Source: Sphingobacterium multivorum (GTDB lineage Bacteria; Bacteroidota; Bacteroidia; Sphingobacteriales; Sphingobacteriaceae). From it: a DNA stretch of 64,000 bases. The notes beneath the pieces were generated by a model. The model made no database searches, was not told the origin of the DNA, and saw nothing but the letters and a program-made list of their open reading frames with translations. Within the stretch, counting starts at the first letter, position 1, and each line of letters begins with the position of its first letter. The stretch is from assembly GCF_039511225.1 (NCBI RefSeq), contig NZ_CP154261.1:2418001-2482000 (forward strand). The letters run 5' to 3'. The position numbers and the translations under genes are program-made. Shown piece by piece: positions 8,504 to 16,972 of this stretch.

Positions 8504-9970
8504 ATGGATTACACGAAGATTACAACATTTGGTGCATTAAAAACTTCGGGTTATAAACCTAAAACAATAAAAGAAGAATTGCGTCAGAATCTGATTACAA
8601 AAATAAAGGCGGGTGAAACCGTGTTTAATGGGGTACATGGTTATGAAGATACCGTAATTCCAGAACTTGAAAGAGCAATACTTTCCAAACACAACATTAA
8701 TTTCTTGGGCCTTCGCGGTCAGGCGAAAACACGTCTAGCTAGGCTCATGGTCAACTTATTGGATGAATATGTGCCTGTGGTTCAAGGTTCAGAGATTAAT
8801 GATGATCCGTTTAACCCCATATCGCGTTATGCGATAGAGTTGCTGAAGGAGAAAGGCGACGATACACCGATAAGCTGGCTTGGTCGAGGCGATCGTTTTG
8901 CGGAGAAACTGGCTACGCCTGATGTGACAGTAGCTGATTTGATCGGTGATGTAGATCCCATCAAAGCCGCAAATTTAAAACTGAGCTATGCAGACGATCG
9001 GGTGATTCATTTTGGTATGATTCCTCGAGCAAACCGTTCTATATTTGTCATTAATGAGCTACCTGATCTTCAAGCTAGAATCCAGGTAGCCCTCTTCAAT
9101 ATATTACAGGAGGGAGATATTCAGATTCGCGGTTTTAAGTTACGCTTGCCGTTAGACGTACAATTTATATTTACAGCGAATCCAGAGGATTATACCAATA
9201 GAGGAAGTATTGTGACGCCGCTGAAAGATCGCATCGGATCGCAGATACTTACACATTACCCCGCATCGGTTGAGATAGCAAAGGCAATTACTGCGCAGGA
9301 GGCGAACTTGGAAGCGGCCCAGAAGGAGCAGATATACGTCCCTGAGCTAGCTAGGGAATTGATTGAGCAGATAAGCTTTGAAGCACGAAATAGTGAATAT
9401 GTGGATGAAAAGAGTGGCGTGAGTGCGCGTATGAGCATTACAGCATTTCAAAACTTATTAAGTACCGCTGAATTACGCATGCTCAGAAGTGGGGCGCAAG
9501 CAACGGCAGTACGGCTGAGTGATTTTATGGGTATTGTGCCTGCGATAACCGGCAAAGTTGAGCTCGTTTATGAAGGCGAGCAAGAAGGAGCGGGTATCGT
9601 TGCAGTGCAGCTAATAGAAAACGCGATTAAAAGCCTTTTCCCGATTTTATTCCCAAAAATTGAGAAACTGGAAAGAGAAAACGAGCGTTATCCCTACGAT
9701 GATATTGTTCGTTGGTTTTCGGAATCAGAAGGAATCGAATTATCTGATGAACTCAACGATTTGGCGTACGGGCAGGTTTTGGACCAAGTGAAGCCTATCC
9801 ATGCTTTAATTCAGCAATACCAACCGGAAACGAAACCCGAAGATCTCCATTTTCTGACTGAATTCGTTTTATGGGGACTTACCCTCAACAATAAATTAAG
9901 TAAATATAGACTGGGGTCCGGCCTTCAGTTTCAAGATAATTTTCAGGGATATCTGAGAAATAATCTGTAA
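8504..9970 (+). CDS. magnesium-chelatase-like / MoxR-type AAA+ ATPase
   Basis: 488 residues. The P-loop is variant but usable: G69-LRGQA-K75-T76. The Walker B region reads FVINELPD with E185, and sensor 1 is FIFTANPEDYTNRG with the arginine region LKDRIGS after it, as in BchI/ChlI and MoxR families. The C-terminal 200 residues form an all-helical lid and extension (VRLSDFMGIVPAITGKVELV). It follows the VWA gene by 6 bp. The pair probably works as a motor plus adaptor that remodels or metallates a protein, as RavA-ViaA or chelatases do; the target cannot be inferred. Confidence 0.88.
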   Translation: MDYTKITTFGALKTSGYKPKTIKEELRQNLITKIKAGETVFNGVHGYEDTVIPELERAILSKHNINFLGLRGQAKTRLARLMVNLLDEYVPVVQGSEINDDPFNPISRYAIELLKEKGDDTPISWLGRGDRFAEKLATPDVTVADLIGDVDPIKAANLKLSYADDRVIHFGMIPRANRSIFVINELPDLQARIQVALFNILQEGDIQIRGFKLRLPLDVQFIFTANPEDYTNRGSIVTPLKDRIGSQILTHYPASVEIAKAITAQEANLEAAQKEQIYVPELARELIEQISFEARNSEYVDEKSGVSARMSITAFQNLLSTAELRMLRSGAQATAVRLSDFMGIVPAITGKVELVYEGEQEGAGIVAVQLIENAIKSLFPILFPKIEKLERENERYPYDDIVRWFSESEGIELSDELNDLAYGQVLDQVKPIHALIQQYQPETKPEDLHFLTEFVLWGLTLNNKLSKYRLGSGLQFQDNFQGYLRNNL

Positions 9971-9990
9971 TAGGCAACGAGTAATAGGAT

Positions 9991-10017
9991 GGGTAAGTTT
10001 ACAGCGTAAACTTACCC
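9991..10017. terminator. convergent hairpin, probable bidirectional terminator
   Basis: GGGTAAGTTTAC (9991-10002) and GTAAACTTACCC (10006-10017) form a perfect 12 bp stem with a 3-base loop AGC, placed between two converging genes. Neither side has a long T tract, so termination strength is uncertain. Confidence 0.6.
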
Positions 10018-10065
10018 GTTATGCTATTGTAAAAGGTCTCACAAGAACGGAAAAAGGAGGATAAC

Positions 10066-10788
10066 CTATCTTTTCATTAAAATTAAGTCTATCGATAGAC
10101 CAATAATAACGACGACAACAGTAAATGACAGATACCCTAAAATATAAACAGCGAGCGCTTTTAAATAACTGGGTATTTTGTAGGGGGCGAAAAATTGTCC
10201 AATAGCCCAAACGCTATATACCATAGCGACGATGCTAGCCTGTACCATAACGCCTGTATGTGTTACACCTTCAACTAATGCAAAAATAGTATAGATCAAC
10301 ATCGTGATTCCCAAAATAAAACACAGCAGGATGACAATTTCAAAAAAATTAAAACCGTATTTATTAAAAAATAGTTTCGCCCAAAAAGCGATAAACAATC
10401 CTATCATGATATTGGCGTAACCATAGTGATCCTGGATCCAGAGGTATATCGAACCCGTAGTAGAATGTTGGGATTCGTAATAGCTCACATATTTGTCGTT
10501 TACATGAAAAAAATGGCTTACTACAGAGTATATCAGCGAGTTGATGATGATAAAAATAATGGGTTTTACCAGGCGACTCCTGTTCTCGGCAATATATTTT
10601 TTTACATTTTTTCCGGGTGTGGTAATGAGTTCACGAATCGTGTACAAGATGCCGCGCTCGAAATGAAGGACATGTTCAATCTCGTGGACGATATAATGCA
10701 CATCAATTCTTTTAAGGACCGCTGGCTGTCCGCATTTCGGACAGAAATTCAGCGTTATATCTGTCCCACAGTTTTTGCAATTTGTCAT
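10066..10788 (-). CDS. DUF3667 membrane protein with N-terminal zinc ribbon
   Basis: 240 residues. It starts with a four-cysteine zinc ribbon (CKNCGTDITLNFCPKCGQP), then the conserved amphipathic block IVHEIEHVLHFERGILYTI and the TPGKNVKKYIAENRSRLVKP motif typical of DUF3667. About five hydrophobic segments follow in the C-terminal half. Family function is unknown; members are common in Bacteroidota, often near transport or EPS genes. The gene is monocistronic and converges with the AAA ATPase gene. Confidence 0.88.
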   Translation of the reverse strand: MTNCKNCGTDITLNFCPKCGQPAVLKRIDVHYIVHEIEHVLHFERGILYTIRELITTPGKNVKKYIAENRSRLVKPIIFIIINSLIYSVVSHFFHVNDKYVSYYESQHSTTGSIYLWIQDHYGYANIMIGLFIAFWAKLFFNKYGFNFFEIVILLCFILGITMLIYTIFALVEGVTHTGVMVQASIVAMVYSVWAIGQFFAPYKIPSYLKALAVYILGYLSFTVVVVIIGLSIDLILMKR

Positions 10789-11048
10789 GTTTATACTATG
10801 TTATAGGTAATAAATTTGTTAATATTTGAGGATTCTTTCCTTTCCATATTCTGAAAATCGTTGGCTTTAGCCTCCTGTCGATTAGAATTTGTCCAAAAAT
10901 ATTATAGATTATGTCAATCAAGGCTACACCCAAGTGTAGTTTTATACCAACCAACTTCTCTCGTAAGGTAAATAGATATATTGCGCTGTCGTGTAACCGC
11001 GCTGTTGGCAGAATCTTTTATTCTATTCGGGCATTTAAATAAAACTAT

Positions 11049-11089
11049 TATATTTGCATAATACTTGAGTTGTCAAGTATTGTGCAAAT
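11049..11089 (+). promoter_or_regulatory. MarR operator overlapping a -7 box
   Basis: TATATTTG at 11049-11056 is a perfect Bacteroidota -7 box (TAnnTTTG). Overlapping it is a 17 bp inverted repeat with one mismatch: ATTTGCATAATACTTGA (11052-11068), spacer GTTG, TCAAGTATTGTGCAAAT (11073-11089). The core ACTTGAgttgTCAAGT looks like a MarR dimer site. It lies 19 bp before the MarR start codon, so binding should block the operon's own promoter. No clear -33 TTG is visible. Confidence 0.7.
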
Positions 11090-11107
11090 AACAAGAACAA
11101 TAATACT

Positions 11108-11524
11108 ATGAACGCGATTAATACGATTCTGAACATTGTAAAAGTTCAATCTGTCATCACCAAAAAGTTTGATGGGTTGAGCTTGCATGGACTAAGTCTG
11201 ACAGACTTTATGATCTTACATATTTTAAGCCAGGTTCCCGGTAAGCGGCTACGGCGAATTGATCTGGCTGAAAGTACCGGTTTAACAGCCTCAGGAATTA
11301 CACGGATTATTTCCCCCATGGAAAAGATGGGGCTTGTTGTAAAAGAGCACAATGATAGAGATGCCCGGGTCAGTTATGTGAAGCTTACGGCGGTTGGTGA
11401 TCGAATTTTAAAGGAGGCGACTGTTACAGCTGAGCACATCGCCAACAAGCTATTGGACGGAATGGCCGTAACAGATCTCCTTATTTTTGCTGGGCAATTG
11501 AAGTCATTGGGCGGAGATTTATAA
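11108..11524 (+). CDS. MarR family transcriptional regulator
   Basis: 138 residues, a complete winged-helix MarR protein: dimer helix (INTILNIVKVQSVITKKF), recognition region RIDLAESTGLTASGITRII, and the wing EKMGLVVKEHNDRDARVSYV with the conserved DxRxxxV pattern. It begins a three-gene operon (17 bp and 1 bp gaps to the next genes). The inverted repeat overlapping the promoter 19 bp upstream is the natural candidate for autorepression. The inducer is unknown; MarR proteins usually respond to phenolics, oxidants or drugs. Confidence 0.92.
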   Translation: MNAINTILNIVKVQSVITKKFDGLSLHGLSLTDFMILHILSQVPGKRLRRIDLAESTGLTASGITRIISPMEKMGLVVKEHNDRDARVSYVKLTAVGDRILKEATVTAEHIANKLLDGMAVTDLLIFAGQLKSLGGDL

Positions 11525-11541
11525 TTTTAATTTAAAAACAC

Positions 11542-11886
11542 ATGAACAAAATAGATAAAAAACAACTGAAAGCCGAATTCTTGGACAGTAAACCATTGAT
11601 GGGAGTGTTAACAATTTACAATAAGGCCGAAAATAAAACATATATCGCAGATAGCCTGAATTTAACGGCTCTTTCCAACAGAATCAGATTTATGTTAAAC
11701 ATGGGGCAATTTGACAACAAAAACTTACAGGCGGATTGGAACCAATTGGGCGAGGGAAATTTCCTGTTTGAAAATGCAGTTATTATTCCATTTGAAAACG
11801 ACAAAATCATTGATTATAAAAGAGTCGTACATCATGCAGCAACTGAGTTGAAGAGTAAAGTGAGAGAAACAACAAGTATCTATTGA
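11542..11886 (+). CDS. GIY-YIG-like small protein
   Basis: 114 residues. It resembles the short GIY-YIG proteins of Bacteroidota: PLMGVLTIYNKAENKTYIAD stands where the GIY...YIG strands lie, followed by the helix SNRIRFMLNMG and the conserved LQADWNQLGEGNFLFENAV. The GIY triad is degenerate (GVL, YIA), and the catalytic arginine is hard to place, so nuclease activity is doubtful. It is the second gene of the MarR operon, followed by the next gene after 1 bp. Its role with a MarR regulator is not known to me. Confidence 0.65.
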   Translation: MNKIDKKQLKAEFLDSKPLMGVLTIYNKAENKTYIADSLNLTALSNRIRFMLNMGQFDNKNLQADWNQLGEGNFLFENAVIIPFENDKIIDYKRVVHHAATELKSKVRETTSIY

Positions 11887-11887
11887 T

Positions 11888-12313
11888 ATGGCAAGAAAGA
11901 CGTATTTGTATCCGAGTTATGAAGCCGGAAGGAATCTGGCATTGAAAAATATCCAAGGCCCCATTGTCAATCTCAATTTAATTCAGTTGAGGAAAATCGC
12001 GGACTATACTAATTTTCCGGAGATTGCGCCAATCAAAGAAATTTCGGGATACGATGCTTTCATGAATTATATAAAGCTAGCCAAACCTTTTGTGGAAGAA
12101 AGCGGCGGTGAGCTACTTTTTGTTGGGCATGGTGACCAGTTTCTGATAGGCCCCGATCAGGAGCAGTGGGATATTTGTCTGCTGATCAAACAGCGAAGTG
12201 TGTCCGATTTTTTTTCATTTGAACAAAATCCAGCGTATATGAAGATTATAGGGCATCGTACTGCAGCAATCTCGGATTCAAGACTTTTACCCCTGGAAAA
12301 TGTCCCGTTTTAA
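11888..12313 (+). CDS. DUF1330-like ferredoxin-fold protein
   Basis: 141 residues, soluble. The C-terminal half matches the alpha-beta barrel pattern of DUF1330: YIKLAKPFVEESGGELLFVG (strand after a long helix), QWDICLLIKQRSVSDFFSF and NPAYMKIIGHRTAAISDSRL, where a residue-plus-distance check near the end is typical. It is the last gene of the MarR operon and is probably induced together with the GIY-YIG-like protein. The enzymatic role is unknown. Assignment to DUF1330 rests on fold pattern, not on identical motifs. Confidence 0.55.
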   Translation: MARKTYLYPSYEAGRNLALKNIQGPIVNLNLIQLRKIADYTNFPEIAPIKEISGYDAFMNYIKLAKPFVEESGGELLFVGHGDQFLIGPDQEQWDICLLIKQRSVSDFFSFEQNPAYMKIIGHRTAAISDSRLLPLENVPF

Positions 12314-12565
12314 ACGATACTTACCATAAAAATATCGCCTATTTAAATAATAAATGTATATTTGACATTAATAAAAGTAAGCCTCGTATCATATTCTTCT
12401 ACAGCTTCGTGGAAAAGTGTTTTTGAGCAAATTTAAATTCGTGTTGAATAGCCCTTCGATCAAGATAATTTGGAATTTGTACATTAAATAATCCATGGTT
12501 AAGGTGTAATAAATAAGGTTTGCTTGGCAAATGAGCATTTAGAAAAACCTAAAAATTGATCAAAC

Positions 12566-14506
12566 ATGAAACTAAAACAAATAGGGGTATTGAGTATTGC
12601 ATTAATGAGTTTTACCAATGCCGTAGCGCAAAAAATACACAATGCAGATAAGGCGGCGGGTTATCTTTTTGCATATTTTGAAGGTTCGGGGGATAAAAAT
12701 ACACAAGAACAATTGCGATTTGCAGTCAGTCAGGATGCGCAAAACTGGGTTGCATTAAATAACAATAAACCTATTTTGTCATCGGCGGATATATCCCAAA
12801 CGGGAGGGATTCGTGATCCGCACATCCTTAGGGGAGAGGACAAAAAGTCATTTTATATGGTCGCAACTGATATGTTTACGGTAAAGAATGGGTGGGGAAG
12901 TAATCCGGGTATTATCCTGATGCGATCTGATAATCTGACGGACTGGAAACACAATTCTGTTGACCTGGCAAAGTTATACCCTAAAAAATTTAAGAACGTA
13001 AAATGGGTATGGGCACCACAGACGATCTACGATCCGGCTGAAAAAAAATACCTGGTGTATTTTACGGTGAAATCGCATGCGAATGATAAACTTGATTTTT
13101 ATGCGGCCTATGCGAATAAAGATTTTAGTGGCTTTGAAAAGGAACCTACTTTATTGTTCAGTCCAAAATTTGGCGGTATTGATGGCGACATTGTCTATAA
13201 AGATGGGCTATATCATTTTTTCTTTAAGGGTAATACAAAAGATGCTGCCGGAAAAGAAGTGAAAAATGGAATTCAGCAGGCGACAAGTAAATCCCTAAAA
13301 GGACCATGGAGAGAAGACTTCCGGTATCTCGATGCCTACGCAGACACTTCTGTTGTTGTCGAAGGATCGAGCCTTTTTAAGTTGAATGGAACAAACGATT
13401 ATATCTTGATGTACGATTTGTATGCGAATGGAAGATACGAATTTCAGCGCACAGACGATCTCTTTAATTTCTCTTCAAAACCTGAACCTTTTCATAAGAA
13501 TTTTAATCCGCGACATGGAAGTGTGATTTCAATCAGCAAGGAAGAGTCTCGTCTTCTGAACAATAAATGGGGCGGTGTACCTGGTGAATTGCTAGCTCCT
13601 GTGGCTGCGGATGACCGGTATCATTTTACCGCAAAGGGAAATCCGATTATTAAGCATCATTTTACGGCCGATCCGGCTGCATTAGTTAAGGGGGATACAC
13701 TTTGGTTGTATGCAGGTCATGACTTTGCAGGGGGTCAGAAAGGCTATAAGATGAAAGACTGGATCGTTTATTCTACAACGGATTTAAAAAATTGGACGGA
13801 ATATCCCGTGTCTTTGCGCATAAGTGATTTTACGTGGGCAGAAAGCGGCGATGCGTTTGCAGGACATGTTACCGAACGTAATGGAAAATATTACTGGTAC
13901 ATCAGTTCCAATTGGTCCGGAATAGGTGTTGCTGTCGCAGACAGACCCGAAGGTCCCTTTAGCGATGCATTGGGAAAGCCCTTATTGACCAACAAAGACT
14001 GTTTTGCTTCTTCCCATTCCTGGGCTTGTATCGATCCAGCTGTTTTTATTGATGATGATGGTCAAGCCTGGATTTTCTGGGGCAATCGCGAGTGTTACTA
14101 CGCAAAGCTCAAAGAAAATATGGTTGAGATTGATGGCGAAATAAAACAGGTGAATTTTGAAGGACTAGCTTTTACGGAAGCACCGTGGGTTCACAAGCGC
14201 AATGGAAAATACTATTTGAGTTATGCTACGGAATTTCCGGAGAAGATCGCTTATGCCATGGCCGATAAGATCGAAGGTCCCTATGTCTATAAAGGAATTC
14301 TGAATGAAATAGCAGGCAATAGCAATACGAACCATCAAGCAATTGTCCCTTTTAAAAATCAATGGTATTTCATTTACCATAATGGGGGAATTAATCCAGA
14401 TGGAGGCAGTTTTAGCCGTTCGATATGCATAGATACCTTAAATTACCGTCCAGATGGTACAATCCATAAAGTTAAAATGACAACGGAAGGAACTACCGGA
14501 GACTAA
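12566..14506 (+). CDS. secreted tandem GH43 glycoside hydrolase
   Basis: 646 residues with signal peptide (cleavage after TNAVAQ). Two five-bladed GH43-type propellers are fused. The first (about 25-335) has the general-base region GGIRDPHILR, WVWAPQTIYD and GIDGDIVYKDG. The second (about 350-646) has FTADPAALV, WAESGDAFAG, CIDPAVFIDDDG and the acid-containing FTEAPWVHK. GH43 enzymes remove arabinose or xylose from plant polysaccharides, so a beta-xylosidase/arabinofuranosidase role is likely. The catalytic triad can be assigned only in the second domain; the first may be non-catalytic. A second glycosidase follows 442 bp downstream. Confidence 0.85.
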   Translation: MKLKQIGVLSIALMSFTNAVAQKIHNADKAAGYLFAYFEGSGDKNTQEQLRFAVSQDAQNWVALNNNKPILSSADISQTGGIRDPHILRGEDKKSFYMVATDMFTVKNGWGSNPGIILMRSDNLTDWKHNSVDLAKLYPKKFKNVKWVWAPQTIYDPAEKKYLVYFTVKSHANDKLDFYAAYANKDFSGFEKEPTLLFSPKFGGIDGDIVYKDGLYHFFFKGNTKDAAGKEVKNGIQQATSKSLKGPWREDFRYLDAYADTSVVVEGSSLFKLNGTNDYILMYDLYANGRYEFQRTDDLFNFSSKPEPFHKNFNPRHGSVISISKEESRLLNNKWGGVPGELLAPVAADDRYHFTAKGNPIIKHHFTADPAALVKGDTLWLYAGHDFAGGQKGYKMKDWIVYSTTDLKNWTEYPVSLRISDFTWAESGDAFAGHVTERNGKYYWYISSNWSGIGVAVADRPEGPFSDALGKPLLTNKDCFASSHSWACIDPAVFIDDDGQAWIFWGNRECYYAKLKENMVEIDGEIKQVNFEGLAFTEAPWVHKRNGKYYLSYATEFPEKIAYAMADKIEGPYVYKGILNEIAGNSNTNHQAIVPFKNQWYFIYHNGGINPDGGSFSRSICIDTLNYRPDGTIHKVKMTTEGTTGD

Positions 14507-14582
14507 GCATGAAAAAGCCGGTGAGCAAGCTAAAGTGGCTACCGTAGAAGGTGGGGTAAAGACCGGTTTAATAAATTAAAAA

Positions 14583-14617
14583 TGTGGAACGACGCTGTCG
14601 TTCCACAAAATGTTTTT
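14583..14617. terminator. bidirectional terminator after the GH43 gene
   Basis: TGTGGAACGAC (14583-14593), loop GCT, GTCGTTCCACA (14597-14607) is a perfect 11 bp stem. The plus side is followed by AAATGTTTTT and the minus side by TTTTTAATTT, so it can stop transcription from both directions. Confidence 0.8.
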
Positions 14618-14845
14618 CAGTGTAGTATTGTAGGATTCTTTTTACAGTATTCTTATCGAATCAATTCAGAAATTTAAAATGATGAGATAGGCATCTCCAT
14701 TCATTTCGGCAATTACTTCTCTTGAGTCAAGTTTACTTATGGACAAATGTAGCTTAGAATAGCAGTAGAAAGAATATGAAAAAGATACTTTTTTATGTGA
14801 AAATGGGAATATCTGAGTTTTATATAAATTACGGTTGTTGCAATA

Positions 14846-14860
14846 TGATACATTGTATCA
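14846..14860. promoter_or_regulatory. 15 bp palindrome upstream of a glycosidase gene
   Basis: TGATACA-T-TGTATCA is a perfect palindrome 88 bp upstream of the start at 14949, in an otherwise empty 14618-14948 gap. Its length and symmetry suit a dimeric repressor. The regulator is unknown; AraC proteins, like the one encoded downstream, normally prefer direct repeats. Confidence 0.4.
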
Positions 14861-14948
14861 ATTTTACGCCGATTTGTTCCACCATGCTGAATTGTCATAA
14901 AAATTCTGTTGATTAGGTCTTCGTTCCAGTTCTATTCCACACAACCAT

Positions 14949-16829
14949 ATGAAAAGACAACATCGTTCCGTTTTTTTAAATTCTATTGTTTTAAGCAGCA
15001 CAGCCTTTTTGATTCTAGGGATTCTTTTTTCCTGTTCCAGTAATCGGCGATTTTCGGGAAAGCAGGAGTCGATATATCGGCTTGAACTTGATCGTTTAAA
15101 GGAAGTGGCGAAAAATAATCTAACAGATAATATAAAGGAGTTCAATGCTTTCGAGCACCGGCCAAAATCGGACGGAGCTTTTGACGAATCCAACAACAAA
15201 GACTTTTTGGTCAATAACATTCCGTATTTTGAGAGTTCCAACGATACCCTAAGTCGCGTGTATAATTATCGTTGGTGGATGATCAGCAAGCATCTTCGGG
15301 ATTATTACGATCCATATGATTCAAAGAAATATTGGGTTATAACGGAATTTTTTGGTTATCCCGCCTGGGGATCCCTGAGTGGAGCGATTACCTGCCCAAC
15401 AGCGCATCAGTTTTACGATGTACGTTGGCTTCGTGATCCCAAATACCTTCAATCTTATGCAGAATATTTTATGCTTGGATCAGCTTCCAAAATAAATCAA
15501 CGTGAAAACGGCAATTTTTTAACCCATTTGAGCCGGCCCGAAAGTGTTCATTTTTCCAGTTGGATGGTCGATGGCATTGAATCATTTTTAAAAATTCATC
15601 CCGATCAGGCCTGGACACAAAAGATGCTTCCAGCGATGGAGACTCACCAGCACCTTTTGGATAGCCTATTCACTGTGAAAAATCCCGATGCGAAGACCAA
15701 CGGCATGTACAAAATTCTGGATCTGTACGATGGTATGGAATTCAGCCTTTCGGCGGTGCTTGGCTTGATTGAGAGTAAAGGGCCCTATGCTATTTATGGC
15801 GATAGTACATGGAGAGATCTTTATTTAGGTTGGGGGACGACAGACAAGGCTGCAAATACGACTGCGGCGAAAGACTTTCCATTGGCCTTTACCAAAGGTT
15901 ATCCTGATTTTTATCTGGTGCGCCCATCCGTTGGAAGCTATTCCTTTGGGAATACCAACGCATTGTACAATCTCTATAGACAGGAAGAGCAACATCATCC
16001 TTCGATTAAGAATAAGGCGAAAGCAGATTACTATAAATTCAGAAGCCAGGAAATACAGCGGAAACTTCTCAGGACACTTTGGAATGCAGATGATGGTTTT
16101 TTTTATACCTTGACAGCCGGAGACAATGCCTATGGTGTACGGGATTACGAAGCGCGGGTGCGGGAATCCGTTGGTTACACCCCTTGGTATTTCAATATGA
16201 TACCGCGTGAGGATAATAAAAAGTATGAGGTAGCTTGGGCGATGTTTACTTCCGAAAAAGGTTTCAATAACCATAAAGGAATGACTACGGCCGAAAGACA
16301 ACATCCCTATTATAATGAGCAGGCTTATGCCTGGAACGGCAGAGGATGGCCTTTTCAAAACTCAGTCGTCTATAAAGCATACAGCAACTATTTAAGAAAT
16401 TATAAAAATCAAATCACTGCGCAGGACAAAGAGACCCTGTACGAACAAATTATGAAGCTTACACGGCTTCACGGTTATGCCCACCCAAATATCGGTGAAT
16501 GGTATATACCAAGTGACGGTGAGCAATTTGGTGGGCAGAAGGATTATTTTCATTCAACCTATCCAGACATAATCATAGCAGATCTCATTGGATTTAAGGC
16601 ATCCCATCACAACAGCTTTCAGGTTCAGCCGCTGATACCTGCTGGCAAAATGGATTATTTTTACCTCGGAAACTTAGCCTATCACGGGAAAACAATAGAC
16701 ATTGTTTGGAAAGAAGACTGGGATCAAAACAAACCTGGAAAACAGTCTATGTTATGCATTTGGGTAGATCATGTTTTAAAGGCAAGCAGCAAAGATCTTG
16801 GTGTTAAAATAGACGTAAATTTAGACTAA
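14949..16829 (+). CDS. MGH1-like (alpha/alpha) barrel glycoside hydrolase lipoprotein
   Basis: 626 residues. The N-terminal signal ends in a lipobox (LGILFSCSS), so it is anchored in an envelope membrane. The rest follows the (alpha/alpha)6 toroid of GH63/MGH1-type enzymes: AHQFYDVRWLRDPKYL with a conserved WLRD acid, FSSWMVDGIESFLKIHP, ILDLYDGMEFSLSAVLGL, FWNADDGFF-like RTLWNADDGFF, and QAYAWNGRGWPFQNSVVYK near the end. The substrate is probably an alpha-linked glycan side chain; the exact GH family is uncertain. It lies between the GH43 gene and an AraC regulator on the same strand. Confidence 0.75.
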   Translation: MKRQHRSVFLNSIVLSSTAFLILGILFSCSSNRRFSGKQESIYRLELDRLKEVAKNNLTDNIKEFNAFEHRPKSDGAFDESNNKDFLVNNIPYFESSNDTLSRVYNYRWWMISKHLRDYYDPYDSKKYWVITEFFGYPAWGSLSGAITCPTAHQFYDVRWLRDPKYLQSYAEYFMLGSASKINQRENGNFLTHLSRPESVHFSSWMVDGIESFLKIHPDQAWTQKMLPAMETHQHLLDSLFTVKNPDAKTNGMYKILDLYDGMEFSLSAVLGLIESKGPYAIYGDSTWRDLYLGWGTTDKAANTTAAKDFPLAFTKGYPDFYLVRPSVGSYSFGNTNALYNLYRQEEQHHPSIKNKAKADYYKFRSQEIQRKLLRTLWNADDGFFYTLTAGDNAYGVRDYEARVRESVGYTPWYFNMIPREDNKKYEVAWAMFTSEKGFNNHKGMTTAERQHPYYNEQAYAWNGRGWPFQNSVVYKAYSNYLRNYKNQITAQDKETLYEQIMKLTRLHGYAHPNIGEWYIPSDGEQFGGQKDYFHSTYPDIIIADLIGFKASHHNSFQVQPLIPAGKMDYFYLGNLAYHGKTIDIVWKEDWDQNKPGKQSMLCIWVDHVLKASSKDLGVKIDVNLD

Positions 16830-16972
16830 TATTAACAGGTGTTTAACGAATTAAAATACATCGATTGGAAGAATCTATTTTAACGGAATTTTAAAAAATA
16901 AGACTCGATTGCACATCGGTCATTTTAATTATACGGAACTCAATCGTTAAATTTGAGAAATTGAGCGGTACA

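Noticed and set aside
12357-12364. TATATTTG box about 200 bp before the GH43 gene
   Set aside because: Perfect -7 match but no -33 element and far from the start; such octamers occur by chance in AT-rich DNA.
14509-14580. coding-like frame running on after the GH43 stop
   Set aside because: Only about 25 codons in a shifted frame; the GH43 protein already ends at the usual place for the family.
14666-14865. minus-strand frame in the gap before the glycosidase, reading SREVIAEMNGDAYLIILNF at its end
   Set aside because: About 65 codons without a usable start, in AT-rich sequence; the bidirectional terminator at 14583 leaves it possible, but nothing identifies it.
15825-16358. 177-codon minus-strand frame over the glycosidase
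   Set aside because: Antisense shadow; the plus-strand protein has a clear fold and the minus frame has none.
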